DNA of 64,000 bases from Chaetoceros tenuissimus. Its lineage: Eukaryota; Bacillariophyta; Thalassiosirophyceae; Chaetocerotales; Chaetocerotaceae. Position 1 is the stretch's first letter. Each line of letters begins with the position of its first letter. Positions 43,401-51,734 of the stretch are shown one piece after another. The position numbers and the translations under genes are program-made. Where the stretch lies: the NCBI GenBank assembly GCA_021927905.1, contig BLLK01000062.1, forward strand, positions 1,178,001 to 1,242,000, written 5' to 3'. The notes under the pieces were generated by a model. It was not told the DNA's origin. It did no database searches and saw only the letters and a list, made by a program, of their open reading frames with translations.

Positions 43401-45781
43401 AAAAATTAAAAAGTCAAGGAAGAGCTTTACTCAAGAAGAAAAGAGAAGCTCTACCAAAAAAGAGTACATTGAAAGTCAATCACACTTTAGAAGATGAGGA
43501 AGATCATCTTCATGTTACCAGGCTTCAACCAGAGGGAGAAGAAAAAGCACGTATTGCTGCTGAAGAAGAAGCTGCTCGACTCAAAGCAGAGGAAGAAGAA
43601 AGAGCACGTCTAATTTCTGAGGAAGAGGCTGCTAGACTCAAAGCAGAAGAAGAAGAAAGAGCACGACTTGCTGCTGAAGAAGAGGCTGCTCGACTTAAGG
43701 TAGAAGAAGAAGAGCGTCTTCGAATAGAGGAAGAAGAGAGAGCTCGCATTGCTGCAGAGGAAGAAGCTGATAGAATTCAAGCTGAAGAAGAAGCTGCAAG
43801 ACTTGCTGCAGAGCGAGAGGAAAGAGCACGTCTAGCTGCTGAGGAAGAAGCTGTTAGACTAAAGGCAGAGGAAGAGGAGGGAGCTCGTATCGCTGCCGAG
43901 GAAGAAGCTGCTAAAACGAAGGCCGAAGAAGAAGAAAGAGCACGTCTAGCTGCAGAAGAAGAAGAGAGAGTTCGTATGGTTGCGGAGGAAGAAGCTGCAA
44001 GGCTTGCTGCAGAGGAAGAGGAGAGAGCTCGTATTGCTGCGGAGGAAGAAGCTGCTAGACTAAAGGCAGAGGCAGAGGAAAGAGATCGCATCGCTGCAGA
44101 GGAAGAGGAGAGAGCTCGTATTGCTGCGGAGGAAGAGGCTTCTAGACTAAAGGCAGAGGAAGAGGAGAGAGCTCGTATTGCTGCTGAGGAAGAGGCTGCT
44201 AGACAAAAGGCAGAGGAAGAGGAGAGAGCTCGTATTGCTGCTGAGGAAGAAGCTGCAAGGCTTGCTGCAGAGGAAAAAGAGAGAGCTCGTATCGTTGCGG
44301 AGGAAGAGGCTGCAAGGCTTGCTGCAGAGGAAGAGGAGAAAGCTCGTATTGCTGCGGAGAAGGAAGCTGCTAGACTAAAGGCAGAAGAAGAAAAAAGAGC
44401 ACGTCTAGCTGCAGAGGAAGAAGAGAGAGCTCGTATCGCTGCGGAGGAAGAGGATAGAGCACGTCTAGCTGCAGAGGAAGAGGAGAGAGCTCGTATTGCT
44501 GCGGAGGAAGAAGCTGCTAGACTAAAGGCAGAGGAAGAGGAGAGAGCTCGTATTGCTGCAGAGGAAGCAGAAAAAGCAAGGCTTGCTGCAGAGGAAGAGG
44601 AGAGAGCTCGTATCGCTGCAGAGGAAGAAGCTGCAAAGCTTGCTGCAGAGGAAGAGGAGAAAGCTCGTATTGCTGCTGAGGAAGCAGAAAAAGCAAGGCT
44701 TGCTGCAGAGGAAGAAGAGAGAGCTCGTACCGCTGCTGAGGAAGAGGCTGCTAGACTAAAGGCAGAAGAAGAAAAAAGAGCACGTCTAGTTGCAGAGGAA
44801 GAAGCTGCTAGACTAAAGGCAGAGGAAGAGGAGAAAGCTCGTATCGTTGCGGAGGAAGAGGCTGCAAGGCTTGCTGCAGAGGAAAAAGAGAGAGCTCGTA
44901 TCGCTGCAGAGGTAGAAGCTGCAAAGCTTGCTGCAGAGGAAGCAGAAAAAGCAAGGCTTGCTGCAGAGGAAGAGGAGAGAGCTCGTATCGCTGCTGAGGA
45001 AGAGGCTGCTAGACTAAAGGCAGAAGAAGAAAAAAGAGCACGTCTAGTTGCAGAGGAAGAGGAGAGAGCTCGTATTGCTGCGGAGGAAGAGGCTGCTAGA
45101 CTAAAGGCAGAGGAAGAGGAGAGAGCTCGTATCGCTGCAGCGGAAGAAGCTGCAAGGCTTGCTGCAGAGGAAGAGGAGAAAGCAAGTCTAGCTGCGGAGG
45201 AAGAAGAGAGAGCACGTATTTCTGCAGAGGAATGTGCTGCTCGACTAAAGGCTGAGGAAGAGGAGAGAGCTCGACTGAAGGCGGAGGAAGAAGAAAGAGC
45301 ACGTGTTGCTGCAGAGGAAGAAGCTGCTCGACTAAAAGCAGAGGAAGAAGATAGAGCTCGACTTGCTGCTGAGGAAGAAGCTGCTCGACTAAAAGCAGAG
45401 GACATTTCACCTTCTGGTCATGAGGACTATTCTTTTGTTCATCATGAGGAGAATAGATTCTTTGAAGAGTCGGAACATAATCCATCAGAAGTAGGTTCTG
45501 ATCATGATCTAAGTCCATGTCCAGATCCGCCAGTTGAAGTCGATGACTCTCTATCCTTAGAAGGTTTTGGCGAGGACGAAGATGGATGGGGATTTGATAA
45601 TGATGTATCATTTGATCAAAACAATTCTTCATCAAACGCAGCAGTGACAATTTCAAACCCAGAAAGTTGCAATATTGTGAGATCTGTAGAAAGTATGAAT
45701 GAAATTGATCCATCTACAAATGAAGATGAGGGTTGGGGCTTCGATGACGATGATGACGACGGTTGGGATTTTGAAGATTGA
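37460..45781 (+). CDS. NBAS/Sec39-like Golgi-ER tethering protein with long coiled-coil and WxF tail, 2773 aa, single exon
   Basis: Uninterrupted 8.3-kb frame. Residues about 130-720 look like WD-type beta-propeller blades (WALTMF-free but rich in GTDIID, HWWFSDETLHFLGVTNDG). About 800-1150 resembles the NBAS/Sec39 helical solenoid: SHFLETFYNVDLFTLVKSF, SLSNIRCILDSLPLSTPVSE, YECLLP, LLWYIMRAEKMM. NBAS is a Dsl1/NRZ tether subunit that catches COPI vesicles at the ER through SNAREs. From about 2017 to 2647 a Glu/Ala/Arg/Lys repeat forms a long single helix or coiled coil not found in the NBAS proteins I know. The acidic tail has three Trp motifs (DGWGFDND; DEGWGFDDD; DGWDFED at the very end), the WxF/W type by which Dsl1 binds delta-COP. 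The tail function is inferred. Confidence 0.72.
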   Translation: MATEMEVVEASQEVKNTSNEMISGFALQPLSSIPLQTNERNQSTDNTQKVLNRVYECFSNRFPDPKIIQERMREAELQQQKEINAAKSKSLFGRLFGTANNNVKHEKDEILPEDEMQHEVDGQDDQDFVMIDDDDAPLLGTDRFDPRLIPPEAHNCARFHLASTLESNARYAPKSSVKIVNYSGEKLLTNRWAVVGFGEFIEIPNENQNDSNSQLKVETNDIEALIEARENYVNSQTPLVPCINYVRCVQVSTNCIAVSWGMEDGIIVIYRKVQMPNSQKIEWHSVAIVTPLQPVVKEAAESCTLARIVGVSNVNPHQVYESGSLRVTGVEALHLGDAQVGHHTVLAVSRLGGFVEFIIMPSNVCQGPIIAPRKKLRSGQGHYASGLPNISGDQSLPHCWIPTDQVHWDITAMAVTKIDVDENQINDNTSSRDYPPVDYVVCTSGISSSNPEDDNMENNEENMDNALNNESVALWRFSLVDSPNGLQPMVGLLNQISLSPCGPSNTTFASQFTFKNWNGRGMYNVNASTISTPSPISCLTLTSNSKSRYLIATLDHYGGTDIIDCTDVVRHASHEIGFVKKPMYIFRGSQELRRENVVASEGGGAFIAIHWWFSDETLHFLGVTNDGHVIVRTIDTISNAVTNGTTSNFNVVGMTRIPRLSSCSFIQDSQIGGPAKVFGINICEDEDKSISTWSIGHISPQHYLKSLISQGKVHEAFEISKSHDLNFDDSTIMDDCYVEIWEGDKNISAFRSISNSEYVMNEAADITNLYKRHESIDLDTIQELVQEAMNRFIREGINVSEEKVQKVLSNYSRLSTYMATCKNVDKGLPVVSHFLETFYNVDLFTLVKSFAYNGDLTNTLILLIRHWNELGSLSNIRCILDSLPLSTPVSEYECLLPYNSAFDSAEVFLKVYAHVDQNIECFLSQEDSSQIYNAVDQTASKIEEDQDVLLWYIMRAEKMMEGIGFLDNVVTLLNIAIEMTGASSGSDTNEENLLKILSLRASAYHIHCLVELGMHLDANLSDRVQAMTVEEFENLGIPGVIELILGGCENEREIVFRYTEFLSPMLCDDGIGTDFIVRCWPDLHTGEESYNIDRREELELGTVSFCIENLERVLQNDQTSSDEIATVLSMCEAMVIGEHDSATGLITNELLRFQLLMEISSLAVENISLSHTKQLWAIYEALPILESTSCDLFSEMARKINAWYRSFTALTLVLRWKEKAPFSAEFFQKLQDLHGHILDQEKEEDLMNQLTYMGTRMAISIAEGLSKESSIPGEDIDRLFILYISDITDLNEHCFSSLLPVPHILNEVLVPMLLENFSFLLLRKFFICRLIDEKCIISSFEYFVNTIVTKHIRGIKEELSKFIEYFADLSPDCCSIADNSIRYIQFRQFVEESMTISADLVPTMDVLFSAGPFAFLETFMQLDESTILHDCSDWSNEGFSSNQLSILVRHFSSPLQNPPADIGPLPGTTVLHIANMLGLGDPRNQFLVKNLIVHSALYHDHDTVALLHCIIMLHTAIEGSKSGHEIDQEAAQTLLKSVRMTTEKCSNKHNKSIKYLLEQCLSWTKSHNLEEDKALALLSAFDTVEKIVDNGAESATNIDNLQRVLLSKIQALDIDFGSKIECSGTEAIVCTIVDSILPWCIATMIKNPTTEVLEILEVATSILHSRKESVITTKGIQDIINQLEHICTLDNFCPDTVSTDNKIVDHLIFRGYSQNGARRAAFMTNNESAETALLWAVANASNNDFDDPIMVLRSNGVSGSTVPLGQLLLRSLKILKYSLVVLTSNSEDSKSTDEDSMKGASDCSLPESSRCSHNFTSSQETLKESELKERRPETPTIVIPKKRVMNTSEKHKLVEGGRKLLMSQRTTLRRSNRLKLAAEGRKILEQAKGKPSVRSGASVQSTGSSLSSFTWNTMNSRRRQESLFDEESLNEVISTTNDITLNAKTSVHIPQGSNDKIGYEGNRALSSDSNAEKNMKNFQHEKLKSQGRALLKKKREALPKKSTLKVNHTLEDEEDHLHVTRLQPEGEEKARIAAEEEAARLKAEEEERARLISEEEAARLKAEEEERARLAAEEEAARLKVEEEERLRIEEEERARIAAEEEADRIQAEEEAARLAAEREERARLAAEEEAVRLKAEEEEGARIAAEEEAAKTKAEEEERARLAAEEEERVRMVAEEEAARLAAEEEERARIAAEEEAARLKAEAEERDRIAAEEEERARIAAEEEASRLKAEEEERARIAAEEEAARQKAEEEERARIAAEEEAARLAAEEKERARIVAEEEAARLAAEEEEKARIAAEKEAARLKAEEEKRARLAAEEEERARIAAEEEDRARLAAEEEERARIAAEEEAARLKAEEEERARIAAEEAEKARLAAEEEERARIAAEEEAAKLAAEEEEKARIAAEEAEKARLAAEEEERARTAAEEEAARLKAEEEKRARLVAEEEAARLKAEEEEKARIVAEEEAARLAAEEKERARIAAEVEAAKLAAEEAEKARLAAEEEERARIAAEEEAARLKAEEEKRARLVAEEEERARIAAEEEAARLKAEEEERARIAAAEEAARLAAEEEEKASLAAEEEERARISAEECAARLKAEEEERARLKAEEEERARVAAEEEAARLKAEEEDRARLAAEEEAARLKAEDISPSGHEDYSFVHHEENRFFEESEHNPSEVGSDHDLSPCPDPPVEVDDSLSLEGFGEDEDGWGFDNDVSFDQNNSSSNAAVTISNPESCNIVRSVESMNEIDPSTNEDEGWGFDDDDDDGWDFED
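43510..45403 (+). repeat. Coding repeat of about 630 residues (EEEERARIAA / EEEAARLKA units)
   Basis: Degenerate 9- and 10-residue units alternate: EEEERARIAA and EEEAARLKA or EEEAARLAA. The corresponding 27- to 30-bp DNA units show local near-identity (GAGGAAGAGGAGAGAGCTCG recurs many times), pointing to expansion by slippage or unequal exchange. The antisense strand stays open throughout (Ser/Ala/Arg), which is a by-product of the repeat. Confidence 0.9.
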
Positions 45782-46459
45782 TTTTATGTTTTCTTTCTTA
45801 TGTGTTCCCTAGAGGAATTTTTGAAACCAAGGAATTTCTATTTGTCTTCTTCTACGAGAATATATTCAATTTGGGTGGTTCCATTTTTCTGTATTTCAAT
45901 AAAAACAAACTATTCCTCAAAGTATACGATGAAATCAGCAATATCACCATAAATGTTTTCAAACTCTATCAAGTCATAATGAAAATAGTATCAATGAGAA
46001 TTAAGACATAGGTAAATAATTCTAAGAGATGAAGTAATACCCCCTCCTTTAAACTCCACAGATAACTAATTAGAAAGATGAACATGTAGCTCTGCAACTA
46101 CTGGCAACTCCATTATTAGCAACGTTGACTGGCAACGTTCAGAGGCATCCTCTGGGAACGAAGCACAATTATGAATTCCAAAATTATCTCTATAATCTTT
46201 GTTAGAGCCAATAAATCGATTTCACAGTCACCACCATACTTTGCGCAAGTCAATGGACCATGAGATGCTGCCGTTGGAATAGAGCATCTCTTTCCAGCAG
46301 CGTTACAACACAACATGATGAAATTGGTAGCCAGCAAGTTGTTTTCCACATCTTCTTCACTTTTTATTCGCAAACTAGTACTGAAATACATTCACCCACC
46401 CACAGTTCAAAAGATAACATGAATTTTACCCCAATTTATTAGTGATTAGAATCTACATG
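45782..46459. other. Intergenic between convergent genes
   Basis: 678 bases of 3' flanks. One minus-strand frame at 46116-46391 (91 aa from an ATG, with a hydrophobic stretch LALTKIIEIILEFIIVL and several Cys) could be a small gene, but it has no recognisable family and no splice support. I leave it uncalled. Confidence 0.4.
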
Positions 46460-49400
46460 CTACATGTGTCTATTTTGATGATTGGACCTTGCAGCACTAT
46501 CTGCTGCTAAACGAGCTAAAATACTTAGATCACCATCATTCCCATTTAAATTCATATTGTTCTGTTGCTGTGCTTGTTGAAATCTTCGCATAGCAAGGGC
46601 CATGTTCAGCTGCGTATTGTTTTGAAGTCCACCACTTCTGTCAACATAGTCTCTGAATGAATTGGCAGAAGAATCATTCTGATACTGCTGTTGAAGAAGC
46701 ATCCAATGGTTCTGATGCATTGCATCATTTTGCTGCTGATTCAAAATACCTAACAATTGCTGCTGATGACGCATTCTCTGGTGCTCATTGATAAATTGTT
46801 GCTGTTGCTGTTGCTGTTGTGCAAGGTGGTGTTCATACAAGAGTTGACGCTCTTGTAATCTACGCTGCTGCTCAAGTGCTAAAGCAAGTTGTCTTTGTTG
46901 ATCATTCTCATGCCAACTCATCTGAGTCTGCTGCTGTGCAAACATGTCACCTCCACTTTGTATATGATTGCCGTTGGAAACAGAATTATTTGCAGAATCG
47001 TCTAGTGAGGGCATCGGAGTTGAGTTTCCACTATGGTTTGAGTTAGAATTCATAGGATTTTTCTCATCTATAGTGGGCAAACTTGGCGTTTGGTTCAAAT
47101 CCGTCTTTTTCTCAATTTTTGCTCTTTTTGATTCTTTTTCTTTACTTCGTTCGCCATCTCTAACTTTCTTCTTTCCACTCTTCGCACTCTTCTTCCCTGT
47201 TTTTTTCTTCTGTTCATAGTAAAAGTTTCTTGTTTGAGCTGCTGACTTTGTTCCAATTGCCTGAGATATCTTCTGCCATTTTCTTCCATATTTTTCCAGT
47301 AATTCAAAGAAAGTAGACTTTTCTGATTCACTCCAACTGCTGGAACCTCTTTTTCGCGGTACTTCAACATCTTCGTCAACTAATGCATCCGATATGCTTT
47401 GCATACTTGAAGAATATGACATCTTTGCACTTGAAGTTGACTCCACATCACTTCCTGAAGTATAGCGTTTGTTGCTCACATCGGGTTCACCTTGCAGATA
47501 TGTTCGCTCGGAAGGGTCTAGAGTAAATGTTGTTGCGAGAGCAGACTTTTTCTTTCGAGGTCTTGGTTTGTCATCTTCATAAATTTCACCAACCTCAAAT
47601 AGCTCAAGAGTGATTGGATGAAATAATTGAGTGTGGAAGGTTTGATCATGTTCAGGTAGATGAAAGAGAAGAGGCTTTCCTTCATCAAGGCCTTCTGTAA
47701 CTGTGGCTCCTAAAGAAATCGCTGCTTGGATGGTTGCTTCCCAACTTACAACATCTCTCTTTTTCTTTCGTAACTGATGTTCCTTAAGTGCTGATTTGTA
47801 TGGTACACTCTGTTTCGATCCATAATAGAAATTGATACAGTCATGCGTGGACTTATTCTTGAGAAATGATGCAATCTTTCGAAAATCTTTTGGATGTTGC
47901 AAAAATCTGTCGAAGAAGATACATTTTTCCATATCAGACCAAGGGTTTCTCAATTTGAATTTTTCCTCATCTGCTAGAGGATCATCTACACGTCTGTGTG
48001 TCATTGTATCTCTATAGACAACAGATAGATCCTTTTTCAAAGAAGAAAATTTGTGAGTGAATAGATTTAACTACGAAAAGATTGTTTCAGTGGAATGCTT
48101 ACCTTCTCCTCAGCGCAAACCTGTCTTGGTATATCCGACTTCCCTTGTTTGATACGCTTCTCCATATTTGCTTGTGCAGTGAGCTGTTGAATTATTTGCT
48201 CTTGTTCATAATCAGACCGGACAATGTCTCCTCCTGCTACTTGAAGACCTCTTCGAGGTCGTCGGTATGGATTATTCGTGGATCGAGTGCCTGATGGTTC
48301 CACTGTCACGTTCTCCGAAGCACCACCACCCCTTCTTTCTCCAAATATAGAATAGCTACCACCGAAGGAAGGTGAATGTATATTCGTAGAATCTCTTTTT
48401 GTATTCTTTTCGTATAATTGCTCTCTAACAGCATACTCTTCAGCTAGTTCAGTCCATCGGTCATAAAGTTTTCTCTTCGTATTCCTGACATGCTCCTTCA
48501 CGAGCAATGCAATTTCTTTATGCTGATTGTGATTTTTCTCAAAGAGCGGTGCATCCTGTGGTTCTGTATAAATCGCATCGGCAGCTCCTTTCACAAGTTG
48601 CGTCTTTTTTGTCCATTCCGCAACATATTCCAGGAATTCATTGTCGTCATCTTCGGGGAGTTCTTGTACAAGTTTTGGTGGTGAAAGTGCCTCGCTGCTG
48701 TTTAAGATGGCTGAAGGTACAACCATAGAGATGGACTGGAGATGGGACTGAGCCGCACGCTGCTGATTCTGCTCCATTACACCACGGACAATACTTTTTA
48801 AGTCGTCAGGTTCGTCCATGACAGATTCAAATATATCTTTTAACTGCTCAGGAATCTCAGTAGCTTTGGACGCCATACTCTTCTCTGTTTCCAATCTTTG
48901 AGAAAACTTTAGTCTCAATGCCTGTATTGATCTTTCTTCTTTTAAGTCACTCTGAACATCTATCAAGGAGTGTTCCAGATTTTCCAATTCTTGTTTTGCT
49001 GCGCTGACTTCTGCTCCAGCAGCCTGTGAGCCATTTTGTGCATCGATCACCAGGGTTCCATTATATCTCTTGGAAATTTCCTCGACAATTTTCTTTGATT
49101 TTGTAATGCGAGTGTCTTGAATCTGCTCTACTAGCTGTCCATCTATTTCTTGCAATGAGGACCTAGCGGTAGAAAGTTCACTCATAATACTCTCTTTCTC
49201 CTTTTCCCTCCGAGTTTTGATTAGTTCATTCTCCTCTTCAATACTTTTTTCAAAGTTTCTCTCCTCCTTTTGAAGTCTTGCTTCTTCTTCCTCGTCATTT
49301 TCCTCTTCTTGTCTCTCTGCCATTTGTGCCTTAAACTTCAGTAGTTTCAACTGTTGAGACAATTGCTTGGATTGCGTCTTTACCTCTTCTAGTGACTTTT

Positions 49401-51075
49401 GAATATCTTCAACATTAGGTAATGCTACTGACTCTGGAGCTTTCATGACACCTGCCTCACGTTGCTTGATACCAGATTCATTCTTCTCCAGGAGTTCCAT
49501 CATTTTATCAATAGCCTTGACTGCTTTTCTGGATGAGTCAGCATCGTTCAAAGAGGCGCAAGTCAATGGTGCAGGCTCAACTGAAAATGGAGAAAGAACA
49601 GGGATTGTTTTTGGTGGTGGCGGAGGAGGAGGTGGTGGCGGCGGTGGGACAGAACTTTGCATAGGGACACTTAATGGTGGTTCTAATTTCGGCGAAGATA
49701 AGATATCCTTGACAAGTGGTTTTACGTCGATACTTGAAGCACTGCTCATTCTTGTCATACCTGATCCAACGACTGTCTTATCTCTGGAAGGAGATGCCAT
49801 CTGGCCTTGTTCGTAAACTCTTTCCTTCTCCTTTTCTACACTCGGAGGGGCAGTAAAGGATGGAGTTCTCTTGGGAAATTTATCAGATTTCCAACTTGAT
49901 TCCCGACTGTAACGTCTACTTGGTGAGTCATAGTGATTTCCACCACGATCTGTAGCCAAACTACTCTCCATTCTCATTTTGGTAGGACTATTTAACAAAT
50001 CATCCTTTTTCAATTCTTCTGGTATCTCTTGTCCTGGAGGAGGAATGAATCTAGGACCAGCATTGCGATCTGGACCTCTACCATCTCCCCTATAATCGGT
50101 ATTACTGTTGGAATTTGTATCATTTGGTCCATAGTAAGTCTCCTCCATGGGGGAACCTTGTACATTTGAGTTATTCCTCGGACGCCAAGTCATGTTATTA
50201 TGCATCCGCGACTCCTTTCTCTCCCATGGTTTCTGATGATGAGAATTGTCATTCCGAAAAGGTTTACTATTGGGTGTATTTTTCTCCCAAGACCTTCTGC
50301 GTCTCGGATCAAAATTATTATGATGCTGATTGTATCTGCTATTAGGCGTATTATTCCTCTCATTGCGGTCAAATTCTCTTTTTCTCGGCGGTTCCCAAGA
50401 CATGGACTTGTTAAATTCCCGTTTGTTCAAGTTATTATTACTGTTGTTGTTAAACCCAGAATCACTTGCTGTTTCACTGAGAGAAGCATAGCTTCCTAAT
50501 TTAGCCTTTGGCTTGAATTTATGCTTGGGTGATCCTGTATAATTATTTTGCTGTTGCCAGTTCGGTCTATCTCTATTTCTAGGAACAAAGGATTTATTGT
50601 TACCATGTTGCTGAGGATTCGAAGGCGGCGGAGGCGGTGGCGGATGAGGATTGAAGCCACCGCCAATTTCTCCTTCTTCATGATCAGTCATGTTACTGTT
50701 ACTATTATCTCTCGACAGTATATTATTTGGTCTGTATGATGAGTGAGAATTGACTGAACTGGAGGAAGCATGTCTTGAAAAGGAAGGTTTCTTGCCATGG
50801 TGAATATGACTGTTATTGGTGCTGTTGTTGTGATGACCATGATGTATGCCATGAGAATGGGATGGTACTGGAGATGAAATCTCTCCCTCTTCTACAGATG
50901 TCGAGTTGAGATGGTTATTTGGCATTCCACCATTATTCATATTGTTCCCATTAGTATGACTGCTATTGTTCATCATGCTGTTGTTATGGTGGTGGGGTTG
51001 TTGGCCATGTGAATGGAAACGATCCCCTCCTCCTCCTCCTCCATGGTTCTGGAAAGGTTTCTTCCAATTCGTCAT
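46460..51075 (-). CDS. NCoR/RCOR-like corepressor with two SANT domains, 1514 aa, two exons
   Basis: Exons 48103..51075 and 46460..48031 (AAG, GTAAGC ... GAAAAAG, 71 nt, phase 0) give 1515 codons. The N-terminal 500 residues are low-complexity, rich in His, Asn and Ser, with a Pro run (about 475-490). A coiled coil spans roughly 530-700 (SLEEVKTQSKQLSQQLKLLK, EEENELIKTRREKEKE). SANT 1 (about 1016-1066: NPWSDMEKCIFFDRFLQHPKDFRKIASFLKNKS in part) and SANT 2 (about 1217-1273: SSSWSESEKSTFFELLEKYG) are separated as in NCoR/SMRT. In those proteins SANT 1 activates a class I histone deacetylase and SANT 2 reads histone tails. The Q-rich C-terminus suggests a transcriptional role in the nucleus. Its partner deacetylase is not in this window. 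Confidence 0.8.
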
Positions 51076-51734
51076 GATTGAATACTAAAGCCTGAATTCT
51101 TTATGATTAAAAAAGCTTGTATCGTATCCTCTCTTATTTGTTAGATAAGTATGTAGTGTACAAAGACAGACTTAAATGAAACTCAATGAACTATTAGTAA
51201 GCACTGTAGAGGTTTAGAGAGATGGTTGGTGTAGTGAATGGGTAGAACACAGCACAGTTAGTCGACAGTACGATGAAGAATGCCCTTTGAAATCACTGGC
51301 TAGCTGCCTTTCCATTTGAACTTTACAGAATATAAATAAATAGGTTATAGTCCCTATGATGTCAGGATTGTCATAGTACTACTAGCTAGTAGCGGCGTAA
51401 TTCTGCATGACGCATCGTCGTGCGCACCTTCAAACCTTCACTTTTCCAATTTTTCCTTTTGAGTTTTTAGACTTGAAGAAGCATTTTTATTTGTACAAGA
51501 CTCAAAGTTTTCTAAAATACATCAAAAATAACAATCAATTCGTATGATGCTGTTTGAAGGTGAAACAAAATTTAAAAGGCGAACCATTGGACCTGTAAAT
51601 ACTCTGAATTGTAGGGAAGGAATTACGAGTACAGCACATTTTCATATGCGAGTAGCATGGGTCAAAGTTCATTGTTCAAGGCCCCTCCATTGAACAAAGC
51701 CATTCTACCCTTATGAACATATACTTTCAACACC
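51076..51734. promoter_or_regulatory. Divergent promoter region, SANT corepressor and FG-GAP membrane protein
   Basis: 659 bases between divergent starts. It has a CTACTAGCTAGTAG palindrome-like patch near 51378-51391. No motif can be assigned to a factor. Confidence 0.4.

Noticed and set aside
43777-45405. Long antisense open frame (542 codons) opposite the NBAS repeat
   Set aside because: It is a Ser/Ala/Arg shadow of the Glu/Ala/Arg repeat; the codon pattern of the sense strand keeps it open.
46116-46391. 91-aa minus-strand frame with a hydrophobic segment
   Set aside because: No family, no splice partner and a position between two 3' ends; too little support to call.
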